Shown: positions 8,273-16,298 of the stretch, piece by piece
Layout: each line of letters begins with the position of its first letter
Numbering within the stretch: position 1 is the first letter of the stretch
NCBI GenBank assembly: GCA_900544645.1
Contig: UQWG01000005.1
Span: 1 to 60,544 of the forward strand
Reading direction: 5' to 3'
Source: an uncultured Collinsella sp.
GTDB lineage: Bacteria > Actinomycetota > Coriobacteriia > Coriobacteriales > Coriobacteriaceae
DNA: 60,544 nucleotides
The notes under the pieces: model-generated
What the model was told of the DNA's origin: nothing
Seen by the model: the letters and a program-made list of their open reading frames with translations, nothing else
Databases searched by the model: none
Translations under genes and position numbers: made by a program

Positions 8273-8300
8273 GGTACCGCCCGGGCGGTACCATTCTTTT
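8273..8300 (+). terminator. perfect 20-base palindrome before acpP, likely terminator
   Basis: GGTACCGCCC (8273-8282) is directly followed by its reverse complement GGGCGGTACC, then ATTCTTTT. It lies 30 bases before the acpP ribosome-binding site, so it could end plsX transcription or act as an attenuator or operator for acpP. A possible -10 (TAGAAT, 8253-8258) lies just upstream of it, which would place the palindrome in the acpP leader. Confidence 0.55.
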
Positions 8301-8329
8301 GGTATTCATGCACTATGAGAGGAAGCGCT

Positions 8330-8572
8330 ATGGACCGCTCCGAAATCTTCGACAAGATCGCCGAGGTCGCTGCTGACGTTCTAGGCGTCGATGTTGCCGA
8401 AATTAGCGAGGAGACCACCTTTGACGACCTCGATGCCAACTCGCTCGAGCGCCTGCAGCTGGTTACGGCTATCGAGGACGAGTTCAACCTCGAGATCGAT
8501 GACGAGACCCTGCTCTCGCTCAACTCTGTCGCCGACGCCGTCGACGCTATCGAAGCTGCCAAGGAGGCCTAA
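8330..8572 (+). CDS. acpP: acyl carrier protein
   Basis: An 80-residue acidic ACP, the carrier of growing acyl chains in fatty acid synthesis. The phosphopantetheine site is the Ser38 of LDANSLERLQLV; the usual Asp before this Ser (DSL) is Asn here. ATG 8330 is preceded by AGAGGAA (8318-8324) at 5 bases. It is followed by rnc, whose ribosome-binding site lies inside the end of acpP, so the two are coupled. FabD/FabG genes, often between plsX and acpP, are absent. Confidence 0.92.
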   Translation: MDRSEIFDKIAEVAADVLGVDVAEISEETTFDDLDANSLERLQLVTAIEDEFNLEIDDETLLSLNSVADAVDAIEAAKEA

Positions 8573-8575
8573 GTC

Positions 8576-9301
8576 TTGGCTTTATCCGACCGACTTACGC
8601 GCGCCCAGGAAATCCTGGGCCACGAGTTCAACAATAAGGTGCTGCTGCGCGCGGCGCTTACGCATCCCTCGGCAGTCGAGGGCCAGCCGGTTTCTGCCAG
8701 CTATGAGCGCCTTGAGTTCTTGGGCGATTCCATTTTGGGCGCTGTGGTCGCACGCTCCCTGTTTGAGTCCTATCCGGAGTTTGACGAGGGCAAGCTCACG
8801 CGCTTGAAGGTGTCGCTTGTCTCGGGCGCTACGCTGTCCGAGGTTTCTCACGAGCTGGGCATCGACGACATCATCATCTTTGGTGCCTCCGAGACCGGTA
8901 CCGGTGCGCGCGGCCTGCATTCGGCCCTCGAGAACGTCTATGAGTCGCTCGTGGGCGCGCTGTACCTGGATGCCGGCTGGGACGTTGCGGCGGAGTTCAT
9001 TCACCGTACGCTTAAGCCGCATTTGGCTTCCGAGCGTGCCGAGCATCCTGCGAACCCCAAGTCGTTTTTGCAGGAGTGCGTGCAAGCCGACGGTCACGAA
9101 CCTCCGGCGTACAAGCTCGTTGGCTCCGAGGGCCCGGCGCATGCGCCCACCTTTACCGCTGTGGTGTTGATCGATGGTATTCGTCAGGGTCGCGGCTCCG
9201 GCTCCTCAAAGAAGGAAGCCGAGGGAGCTGCCGCGCTCGAAGCGCTCGACCGCATGGGTTACACCACCAACGGCGTGATTCTGAACAAGAAGCACGTGTA
9301 A
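8576..9301 (+). CDS. rnc: ribonuclease III
   Basis: A 241-residue RNase III, the double-strand endonuclease for rRNA precursors. The signature ERLEFLGDSILG (residues 44-55) and the second acidic site ENVYESLVGALYLDAG near residue 120 are intact. The C-terminal dsRNA-binding domain runs from NPKSFLQECVQ to the end and includes the KKEAEGAAALEAL helix. The start is TTG at 8576, with AAGGAGG (8561-8567) 8 bases upstream, inside acpP. It stops 10 bases before smc, an rnc-smc-ftsY order found in both Bacillus and Mycobacterium. Confidence 0.96.
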   Translation: MALSDRLTRAQEILGHEFNNKVLLRAALTHPSAVEGQPVSASYERLEFLGDSILGAVVARSLFESYPEFDEGKLTRLKVSLVSGATLSEVSHELGIDDIIIFGASETGTGARGLHSALENVYESLVGALYLDAGWDVAAEFIHRTLKPHLASERAEHPANPKSFLQECVQADGHEPPAYKLVGSEGPAHAPTFTAVVLIDGIRQGRGSGSSKKEAEGAAALEALDRMGYTTNGVILNKKHV

Positions 9302-9311
9302 GCGAGGAACC

Positions 9312-12300
9312 GTGTATCTCAAGTCCCTCACGCTCAAAGGGTTCAAGTCGTTTGCCGACCGCGCCCATATGACGTTTGAGCCGGGCCTGACCGTCATCGT
9401 CGGTCCCAACGGCTCGGGAAAATCGAACATCTCTGACTCGATTCTGTGGGTCCTGGGCGAGCAGAGCGCCAAGCAGCTGCGCGGCCAGGCCATGGAGGAT
9501 GTCATCTTCTCGGGCTCGTCAGCGCGCAAGCCGGTGGGTGTCGCCGAGGTCACGCTTGTGCTCGATAACTCGGACCATATGCTGCCCGTCGATTTTGACG
9601 AGGTCGCCATCACCCGTCGTATGTATCGCTCGGGCGAAAGCGAGTACCTCATCAACTCGAGCCCGTGCCGCCTGATGGACATTCAGGACATCTTGCACGA
9701 TTCGGGCCTGGGCAAGGATACACATTCCATCATCAGCCAGGGCAAGCTCGATGCCATCTTGCAGAGCCGCCCCGAGGAGCGCCGTGCCCTCATCGAGGAG
9801 GCCGCCGGCATCTCCAAGCACAAGCGCCGCAAGGAGCGTGCGCTCAAAAAGATTAAGTCGATGGACGAGCACCTGACGCGTGCCCGCGACATCAATAAGG
9901 AAATCGCCCGTCAGCTGCGACCGTTGGAGCGTCAGGTCGATCGCGCGCGCAAGTACAAAGAGCTGTCCTCGCGTGCGAACGAGCTTACGCAGATGCTAGC
10001 CGTCGACGAGCTGCGTTCGCTGCAGTCGCAGTGGAACGACCTGGAGAGCCGTTCCAAGGAAGGCGCCGCCGAGCTGGAGCTTGCGCAGTACCGCTTGGGC
10101 GAAAAGGAGCGCGAGCTCGAGAAGCTTCAGGTCTTGCTCGAGGAAAAGGGCCTGTTTGTGGGCGACCTGGGCGAGCAGCGCCGTCATATGCAAGATGTGG
10201 TCGGCCGCATTAACTCCGACATGCGCCTGCTCGAGGAAAAGGGCCACAACATGGTGTCGCGCCTGTCTGACATGCGCGGGCAGATTTCGAGCTCCGAGCA
10301 TCAGCGACGTCGCGTGGTCGAGGAGCTCGAGGACGCGCGTGCGCAGCTTGAGGAAGTGACCGGTGCGCACATGCAGGCCCAGGAGGACGTTGACGCCGCT
10401 GGTCCTGCCGCCGCCGAGCTCCACGAGCGGCGCGTGGCGCTCGACAATCAGATTTCGAAGCTTACGCGCGAACAACGCGATGTGCAGCGCGTAGCCGATA
10501 ACGCCGCGCTCGAGCTCGCCAAGGTGAAGGATTCCTTGAGCAATGCCGAGGTCGAGGACAACATGTATGCCTCGCGCCTGGAGCAGATCGATGAACAGCT
10601 CGAGGAGGTCACGGCCTCGCTCGAGAGCCGTCGCGACCGCGCCGAGGAGCTTGAGGGCGCTCTTGAGGAAGCGCGCCAGGCCCAGGCCGATGCGCGTGAG
10701 GCCACCGAGGTCGCCCGTGTAGCCCTGAAGGACTTGCGTAATCGTGAGAGTGAGGCGCGCAACAAGCTGTCCGAGGTGCGCTCGGAGCTTGCCAGCCAAA
10801 AGAAACTCGATGCCCGCATGGCCGACAGCTCGCCGCTCGTGAGCCGTCTGGTGGGTGCGCTGGGCGATGATGTTTCGGGCCGCCTGGGTGACGTGCTCGA
10901 AGCCCCGCGCGAGCTTGAGGGCCTGGTTGAGCAATTGCTCGCCGGCGATATCGATGCGCTGCTGTTTGATGACGCCGCCACGCTTGAGCGTGCCGGTCGT
11001 GCGGCTCTGGACCAAAAGAAGGCCTCGGGCGAGGCACTGCTGGTGGCGCGCGGCGTGAGCGGCTCTACCGCCGCTGAGGGCGCTGCCGGTACCCGCCTGG
11101 TTGATCGTCTGTCCGTGCGCGCAGGCTACGGACCCGTCGTCGAGGCGCTGCTCGGCGGCTATTACGTAGTGGACGATCTTTCTGCTGCGCTTTCGGCGCC
11201 GGTCGTTGACGGCGTGACTTACGTGACCCCCGATGGCGCCCGCGTCGCCTGCGGCGGCCTGGTGCGTGTGGGCCTCGATGCCGGCGAGGCGTCGGGTGCT
11301 CTGGAGCGTAAGCGTCGCATTCGCGAGCTGGAGGGGCTTGAGCCCGATTTGGCCGCTGTGTTTGAGCATGTGTCGGATCAGGTCGTCGAGGCCAATGCGG
11401 CCGTTGAGGAAGCGCGTGCCGCTGAGGGCGATGCCGCCGGTGAGATTGCCCGCCTTGAGGGCGAGCGCCGCTCCCTGTTGTCCGAGATCGGCCGTCTGGA
11501 GCAAAGCGCCAACAATGCCGAGGTCGAGCGCGTGCGTATCTCCAAGCGCCGTGAGCAGGCTGCCGAGGCCGTTCGCGCCGCGCGCCCGCGCGTGGACGAG
11601 CTCACCCGTTCGCGTGACGAGGCCCGTGCGCAGGCAAGCGATCTGGGCTTGCAGATTGCCGAGGCCAACGACGAACTCGACCGCGTTCGCCGTGACGATT
11701 CCGAGGCTGCCGGCAAGCTCGCCGACGCCAAGGTTCGCCTAGCCCAGACGAGTGAACGCCTGCGTTCGCTGAAGGGCCGCGTGCCCGACCTGGAGCATCG
11801 TCTTGAGGGCATCGACCGTCGTATCCGCGGAACACGCCAGGCCTCGCGCTCGCTCGAGCTGCTGCGCCTGCGCGTCGATCCCATGCACGAACGCTATTCT
11901 GCCCTGTTGGAACGCGCGTCGGATTGGGCAGCGCGCCTGCGTGACCAGGCCTCTCTGGAGGAGGCGGACTCCGCTTCGCTCAAGAAGACCATCGAGGATG
12001 CCAAGGCAGAGGTTGCCCGCGCTAAGGAGCGAGTCGATACCGCCTCTGCCACGCAAAACGAGTTCAAGGTCGCACGCGGCAAGCTCGAGGTGCAGGTGGA
12101 GGCGGCCATCAAGGCCATCACCGCCGATGGCACCACGGTACTCGAGGAAGCGCTCATGCTTCCCGCGCCCACCGACCGCGACGCCGCCGAGCGCGAGCTC
12201 AACCAGCTTGTGCGCCAGATCAACAACCTTGGTCCCGTTAACCAAGTTGCCATGGAGGAGTACGAGCAGCTCAAGCGCCGCGCCGACTACATCGAGGAGC

Positions 12301-12848
12301 AGCTGGCCGATCTGGAGAGCGCGCGCAAGGCGCTCACCAAGATCACGGTGGCCATTGATCGCAAGATGCGCAAGGCGTTCCTGGTGACGTTTGAGAAGGT
12401 CGACGCGAACTTCCGTGAGATCTTCGCTATGCTGTTCCCGGGCGGTCAGGCTCATCTGGAGATGACCGATCCCGAGCATCCTGCCGAGACGGGCATTGAG
12501 GTCGTGGCGCAGCCGCGCGGCAAGCGCATCACTAAGATGATGCTCATGTCGGGCGGCGAGAAGAGTCTGACGGCGCTCGCCCTGCTCTTTGCCGTGTATC
12601 GCACACGCACGGTGCCGTTCTATGTGCTGGACGAGGTCGAGGCGGCGCTCGATGACGCCAACCTGTCCAAGCTCATCGGCGCGCTCGATGTGTTGCGTTC
12701 CGATACGCAGCTCTTGGTTATCTCGCATCAGCGCCGTACTATGGAGGACGCTGACGTCCTCTATGGCGTCTCGATGCAAGCCGACGGCGTCAGTCGCGTC
12801 GTCTCGCAAAAACTCGATCGCGAAACCGGAAAGGTCGTGAATGCATAA
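9312..12848 (+). CDS. smc: chromosome segregation protein SMC
   Basis: A 1178-residue SMC of standard length. Walker A GPNGSGKSN is at residues 31-39; the Q-loop region and two long coiled coils flank a hinge at about residues 500-660 (Gly-rich, for example YGPVVEALLGGYYVVDDL); the C-terminal head has the signature LMSGGEKSLTALALLF and Walker B FYVLDEVEAALDD. SMC compacts and disentangles replicated DNA together with ScpA/ScpB, which are not in this window. It starts at GTG 9312 after GCGAGGA (9302-9308). Its TAA overlaps the ftsY ATG (TAATG). Confidence 0.97.
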   Translation: MYLKSLTLKGFKSFADRAHMTFEPGLTVIVGPNGSGKSNISDSILWVLGEQSAKQLRGQAMEDVIFSGSSARKPVGVAEVTLVLDNSDHMLPVDFDEVAITRRMYRSGESEYLINSSPCRLMDIQDILHDSGLGKDTHSIISQGKLDAILQSRPEERRALIEEAAGISKHKRRKERALKKIKSMDEHLTRARDINKEIARQLRPLERQVDRARKYKELSSRANELTQMLAVDELRSLQSQWNDLESRSKEGAAELELAQYRLGEKERELEKLQVLLEEKGLFVGDLGEQRRHMQDVVGRINSDMRLLEEKGHNMVSRLSDMRGQISSSEHQRRRVVEELEDARAQLEEVTGAHMQAQEDVDAAGPAAAELHERRVALDNQISKLTREQRDVQRVADNAALELAKVKDSLSNAEVEDNMYASRLEQIDEQLEEVTASLESRRDRAEELEGALEEARQAQADAREATEVARVALKDLRNRESEARNKLSEVRSELASQKKLDARMADSSPLVSRLVGALGDDVSGRLGDVLEAPRELEGLVEQLLAGDIDALLFDDAATLERAGRAALDQKKASGEALLVARGVSGSTAAEGAAGTRLVDRLSVRAGYGPVVEALLGGYYVVDDLSAALSAPVVDGVTYVTPDGARVACGGLVRVGLDAGEASGALERKRRIRELEGLEPDLAAVFEHVSDQVVEANAAVEEARAAEGDAAGEIARLEGERRSLLSEIGRLEQSANNAEVERVRISKRREQAAEAVRAARPRVDELTRSRDEARAQASDLGLQIAEANDELDRVRRDDSEAAGKLADAKVRLAQTSERLRSLKGRVPDLEHRLEGIDRRIRGTRQASRSLELLRLRVDPMHERYSALLERASDWAARLRDQASLEEADSASLKKTIEDAKAEVARAKERVDTASATQNEFKVARGKLEVQVEAAIKAITADGTTVLEEALMLPAPTDRDAAERELNQLVRQINNLGPVNQVAMEEYEQLKRRADYIEEQLADLESARKALTKITVAIDRKMRKAFLVTFEKVDANFREIFAMLFPGGQAHLEMTDPEHPAETGIEVVAQPRGKRITKMMLMSGGEKSLTALALLFAVYRTRTVPFYVLDEVEAALDDANLSKLIGALDVLRSDTQLLVISHQRRTMEDADVLYGVSMQADGVSRVVSQKLDRETGKVVNA

Positions 12849-13765
12849 TGGGATTCTTCGATGCTCTCTCGCGCGGACTTGAGCGCAGCCGCGAGGCCCT
12901 CAACGAGGTCTTCTACTTTGGCGGCGAGGTCGACGAGGACTTTTGGGAGGACCTTGAGGACACCCTCGTCATGGGTGACATGGGTGCCGAGGTCGCCATT
13001 CAAGTCTCCGATGACCTGCGCGATGCCGCGGCCAAGAAGAACCTCAAGACCGCTCCGCAACTCCGTCGCGCCCTGGCCGAGCAGCTTGAGCAGCACTTTG
13101 TGCCCATCGAGCGCGATCCGTTCTCCGATACGCCGAGCTGCGTGCTGTTTGTGGGCATTAATGGTGCCGGCAAGACAACTACGGTCGGTAAGATCGCGAG
13201 CGCCATGGCCGCCCGCGGCAAGAACGTCGTGATCGGTTCGGCCGATACCTTCCGTGCTGCCGCTATCGAGCAGCTCGATGTGTGGGGCCAGCGCGCTGGC
13301 GTCCCCGTCGTCAAGCGCGACCGCGGCTCCGACCCGGCAAGTGTTTGCTACGACGTGCTCGACGAGGCCGACAAGCGCGGCAGCGACCTGGTGCTTATCG
13401 ATACCGCCGGCCGTCTACACACGAGCCCCGAGCTCATGCGCGAGCTTGCCAAGGTGGTTAACGTGACGCGTAAGCGCGCCGCCAATATGGCCGCCGGCCC
13501 CATGCCCGTCTCAGTTGTGCTCGTGATCGATGCCGCCACCGGCCAGAACGGTCTGAACCAGGCGCTCGAGTTTAACGAGGCACTGGGCCTGGACGGTATT
13601 ATCATGACTAAGCTCGACGGCACGGCTAAGGGCGGTATCGCCATGGCCGTGGCCGAGAAGCTCAAGCTCCCGATCCTGCGCGTGGGCGTGGGCGAGCAGG
13701 TCGATGACCTGCAGGAGTTCAATGCCAAAGATTTCTGCCGCGCCCTGGTGGGCGAGTCCAATTAA
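12848..13765 (+). CDS. ftsY: signal recognition particle receptor FtsY
   Basis: A 305-residue SRP GTPase. It contains a short N-terminal helix region (MGFFDALSRGLERSREAL) instead of the long acidic A domain of E. coli, then the four-helix N domain and the G domain with GINGAGKTTT (G1), the DTFRAAA insertion box, DTAGR (G3), TKLDGTAKGG (G4) and a GVGEQVDDL C-terminal segment. It docks SRP-ribosome complexes at the membrane and pairs with Ffh, encoded 10 bases downstream. Confidence 0.97.
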   Translation: MGFFDALSRGLERSREALNEVFYFGGEVDEDFWEDLEDTLVMGDMGAEVAIQVSDDLRDAAAKKNLKTAPQLRRALAEQLEQHFVPIERDPFSDTPSCVLFVGINGAGKTTTVGKIASAMAARGKNVVIGSADTFRAAAIEQLDVWGQRAGVPVVKRDRGSDPASVCYDVLDEADKRGSDLVLIDTAGRLHTSPELMRELAKVVNVTRKRAANMAAGPMPVSVVLVIDAATGQNGLNQALEFNEALGLDGIIMTKLDGTAKGGIAMAVAEKLKLPILRVGVGEQVDDLQEFNAKDFCRALVGESN

Positions 13766-13775
13766 GGAGTGACTA

Positions 13776-15251
13776 GTGTTTGATTCCCTGAGCGATCGCC
13801 TCAACGACACATTTGACCGCCTGCGCGGCAAGGGCAAGCTGACCGAGGCCGATATTACTTCGGCCATGCGCGATATTCGCATGGCGCTGCTCGAGGCCGA
13901 CGTCAACTTTAAGGTCGTCAAGGAGTTCGTCGCCAAGACCAAGGAGCGCTGCATGACCGCCGAGGTCATGGAGTCGCTGTCGCCGGCGCAAAACGTCGTC
14001 AAGATCGTGCTCGACGAGCTCACCGAGATGCTCGGCTCAACCGAGAGCAAGCTCGTTTTTAGCAATCGCATTCCCAATGTCATCATGCTTGTGGGCCTGC
14101 AGGGCTCCGGTAAGACTACGGCGGCCGTAAAGCTGGCTTACCTACTCAAGAAGCAGGGCCGCTCGCCGCTGCTCGCCGCGTGCGACGTCTACCGTCCCGC
14201 CGCTGCCGACCAGCTGGCCACACTCGGAGGCGAGATCGGCGTGCCGGTCTTCCGCGGCGACGGTGCGCACCCGGTCGATATCGCCAAGGGTGCCATTCAG
14301 GAGGCCGTCGACCACCTGCGCGACGTGGTCATCGTCGATACCGCCGGCCGTCTGCAGATCGATGAGCAGATGATGCAGGAGGCCGTCGACATCAAGAAGG
14401 CCGTTAAGCCCGACCAGGTGCTGATGGTCGTCGATGCCATGACCGGCCAGGATATCGTCAACGTCGTCTCGACCTTCGCCGAGCGCACCGACTTTGACGG
14501 CGTGATCATCTCCAAGCTCGACGGCGACGCCCGTGGCGGCGGCGCGCTTTCCGTGCGCCAGGTGACCGGCAAGCCCATCAAGTTCGTGAGCATGGGCGAG
14601 AAGCCCGATTCGCTGGAGCCGTTCTACCCCGACCGCATGGCCAAGCGCATCTTGGGCATGGGTGATGTTGTCGGCATTATCGAGAAGGCCCAGGAGGCGG
14701 CCGATGCCGAGCAGCTCGAGGCTGCCGAGCGCATGCTGCGCGAGGGCTTCACCATGAACGACATGCTCGACCAGATGAAGGCCGTCAAGAAGATGGGCGG
14801 CATGAAGGGCATTCTGGGCATGCTCCCCGGTGGCCAGCGTGCGCTCAACCAGATGGGTGGCAACCTGGACGAAGGTATCTTCGATAAGAACGAGGCCATC
14901 ATCATGTCGATGACCAAGGAGGAGCGCCTTCGCCCCTCCATCATCAACGGCCAGCGCCGCGCCCGCATCGCCAAGGGCGCCGGCGTGACCCCCACCGAGG
15001 TCAATAGCCTTATGAAGCAGTGGGGCGAGATGAACAAGATGATGGGCCGCATGCGCTCGATGGCCAATCAGGCACAGGCCGGTGGCAAGAAGGGCAAGAA
15101 GGGTAAGAAGGGCAAAAAGATGCGCATGCCCAATATTCCCGGTCTGGATGCCATGGGCCTGGGTGGCATGGGCGGCCTGGGAATGGGCGGCCCCAAGTCC
15201 GATATGGACCTGCTGCGCCAGATGGAAGCGCAGATGCGCAACAAGAAGTAA
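13776..15251 (+). CDS. ffh: signal recognition particle protein Ffh
   Basis: A 491-residue SRP54 homologue. NG domain: GLQGSGKTTAAVKLA (G1), DVYRPAAADQL, DTAGRLQ (G3) and SKLDGDARGGGAL (G4). The C-terminal M domain is Met-rich and includes KMGGMKGILGMLPG; the tail has a Lys/Gly repeat (GKKGKKGKK) followed by a Met/Gly-rich end. It binds signal sequences and 4.5S RNA. Start GTG 13776 follows AAGGAGTG. The usual downstream neighbour rpsP is absent; the operon ends at the terminator at 15272. Confidence 0.97.
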   Translation: MFDSLSDRLNDTFDRLRGKGKLTEADITSAMRDIRMALLEADVNFKVVKEFVAKTKERCMTAEVMESLSPAQNVVKIVLDELTEMLGSTESKLVFSNRIPNVIMLVGLQGSGKTTAAVKLAYLLKKQGRSPLLAACDVYRPAAADQLATLGGEIGVPVFRGDGAHPVDIAKGAIQEAVDHLRDVVIVDTAGRLQIDEQMMQEAVDIKKAVKPDQVLMVVDAMTGQDIVNVVSTFAERTDFDGVIISKLDGDARGGGALSVRQVTGKPIKFVSMGEKPDSLEPFYPDRMAKRILGMGDVVGIIEKAQEAADAEQLEAAERMLREGFTMNDMLDQMKAVKKMGGMKGILGMLPGGQRALNQMGGNLDEGIFDKNEAIIMSMTKEERLRPSIINGQRRARIAKGAGVTPTEVNSLMKQWGEMNKMMGRMRSMANQAQAGGKKGKKGKKGKKMRMPNIPGLDAMGLGGMGGLGMGGPKSDMDLLRQMEAQMRNKK

Positions 15252-15271
15252 CGACTAGTTGAGTCGTGTAT

Positions 15272-15316
15272 GGCGAAGGCCGCCTGGATGGTATTCCAGG
15301 CGGCCTTCGCCGTTTG
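15272..15316. terminator. terminator between ffh and the convergent UPF0251-NifX gene
   Basis: A perfect 17-base-pair stem, GGCGAAGGCCGCCTGGA (15272-15288) with its complement at 15295-15311, a 6-base loop and GTTTGTTC after it. It lies between two genes that end towards each other and may serve both. Confidence 0.85.
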
Positions 15317-15367
15317 TTCGCTGGTTGTCGCACGCGTGGAAGCGCGTTCTCGACGAGGTGCTTGCCG

Positions 15368-16132
15368 CTAGTGGCAGCCGCAGCCTTCGTGCCCGTCATG
15401 GTCGTGGTGACCGTGGCAGCCGCAGGACTCGCCATGCTCGTGGATGTGCTCGTGATCATGTCCATGGCAGTCGCAGGTGGCCTCGCCGTTCTGTGCGAGC
15501 GTGCCGGCAATGAGGGCCTCGACGCAGGCATCGCAGCTGCCCTGGGCGCCCGCATAGACCGTGATGCCGGCTTGGGCAAGTGCGTTGATGGCGCCGCCGC
15601 CGATACCGCCGCAAATGAGCGTGTCAACGCCACCGTTGGCAAGCAGGCCCGCCAAGGCGCCGTGGCCGGTGCCGCCGGTGCCTACGACCTGCTCGTTGAG
15701 CACCTTGCCATCCTGGATGTCGTAGATCTTGAACTGCTCGCTGCGGCCAAAGTGCATAAAGATGTTGCCGTTGTCGTACGTCGTTGCCACCCTCATGGTG
15801 CCGACCTCCTTTGCTGGCCATGCGGCCGTCGTCGAGGCGATGGGGGAGTACGCGATATTGCCGCCCTCGATGACGAGCGCTCGTCCGTTGACCAGCGCAT
15901 CGGCCACCTTGCGATGCGCGCGGCTGCAGATTGCCGCCACCGTGGCGCGGGCAATGCCCATGCTCTGGGCGACTTCCTCCTGATTGAGGCCTTCCAGGTC
16001 GCATAGGCGCAGGACCTCGAGCTCGTCGACGGTCATATCGATGGCGTCTCCGCTGGCAAGGCCGTCTGGGGTAAAGCCGCGATATTCGGGGATGATCCCA
16101 ACACGGCGTAATTTTTCGCGTCTTCCTGCCAT
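15368..16132 (-). CDS. UPF0251 (DUF134) HTH domain fused to a NifX-like domain with a His/Cys-rich tail
   Basis: A 254-residue, apparently fused protein. The first ~100 residues are a UPF0251/DUF134 DNA-binding module (IPEYRGFTPDGL, then a helix-turn-helix LNQEEVAQSMGIARATVAAI). From about residue 113 follows a dinitrogenase iron-molybdenum cofactor (NifX/NifB-type) domain starting MRVATTYDNGNIFMHFGRSE and containing GHGALAGLLANGGVDTLICG. The last ~37 residues are almost only His, Cys, Gly, Asp and Glu, a likely metal-binding tail. The start at 16132 has AAGGAG 5 bases upstream. At 15804-15812 the complement carries AAAGGAGGT, 7 bases before an in-frame ATG (15796) that opens the NifX domain, so a separate 142-residue product is possible. 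Function unknown; metal or redox sensing is an inference. Confidence 0.82.
   Translation of the reverse strand: MAGRREKLRRVGIIPEYRGFTPDGLASGDAIDMTVDELEVLRLCDLEGLNQEEVAQSMGIARATVAAICSRAHRKVADALVNGRALVIEGGNIAYSPIASTTAAWPAKEVGTMRVATTYDNGNIFMHFGRSEQFKIYDIQDGKVLNEQVVGTGGTGHGALAGLLANGGVDTLICGGIGGGAINALAQAGITVYAGAQGSCDACVEALIAGTLAQNGEATCDCHGHDHEHIHEHGESCGCHGHHDHDGHEGCGCH
15797..15812 (-). promoter_or_regulatory. internal Shine-Dalgarno for a NifX-only product
   Basis: On the - strand AAAGGAGGT (15812-15804) is followed by 7 bases and ATG at 15796. It would give a 142-residue protein made only of the NifX domain and the His/Cys tail. In the full-length reading it encodes the domain linker PAKEVGT. 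Confidence 0.6.
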
Positions 16133-16146
16133 GCGCACTCCTTATC

Positions 16147-16158
16147 TGACATATGTCA
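16147..16158. promoter_or_regulatory. operator-like palindrome O1 (TGACATATGTCA)
   Basis: A perfect 12-base palindrome at the predicted transcription start of the UPF0251-NifX gene, 10 bases downstream of its -10. It shares CATATGTCA with O2, with the two copies 53 bases apart. Confidence 0.6.
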
Positions 16159-16163
16159 ACAAT

Positions 16164-16191
16164 AGAATAGCGAACGTGCAGATTTGCGCAA
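16164..16191 (-). promoter_or_regulatory. promoter of the UPF0251-NifX gene
   Basis: On the - strand TTGCGC (16191-16186) is separated by 16 bases from TATTCT (16169-16164). The start point would be near 16157, placing palindrome O1 at about +1 to +11 and O2 just upstream of the -35. The same TTGCGC -35 precedes the tRNA-Glu gene. Confidence 0.6.
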
Positions 16192-16195
16192 GGAA

Positions 16196-16215
16196 TTTCT
16201 GTCATATGTCAGAAA
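16196..16215. promoter_or_regulatory. operator-like palindrome O2 (TTTCTGTCATATGTCAGAAA)
   Basis: A 20-base dyad, perfect except for one T-T pair on either side of the central CATATG. It lies between the divergent UPF0251-NifX gene and thyA, upstream of the -35 of the former. Confidence 0.6.
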
Positions 16216-16258
16216 ATGAGCGCTTATGTTTGGGCTGTGGGCCCGCGTGCGCCTGGGC

Positions 16259-16264
16259 TACAAT
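16259..16264 (+). promoter_or_regulatory. possible -10 of thyA
   Basis: TACAAT lies 35 bases before the thyA ATG. The -35 region at 17-base spacing (TGTGGG) is poor. Confidence 0.35.
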
Positions 16265-16298
16265 GAATCTCGCTTGTAGGCGACTGACAGGAGGGTCA

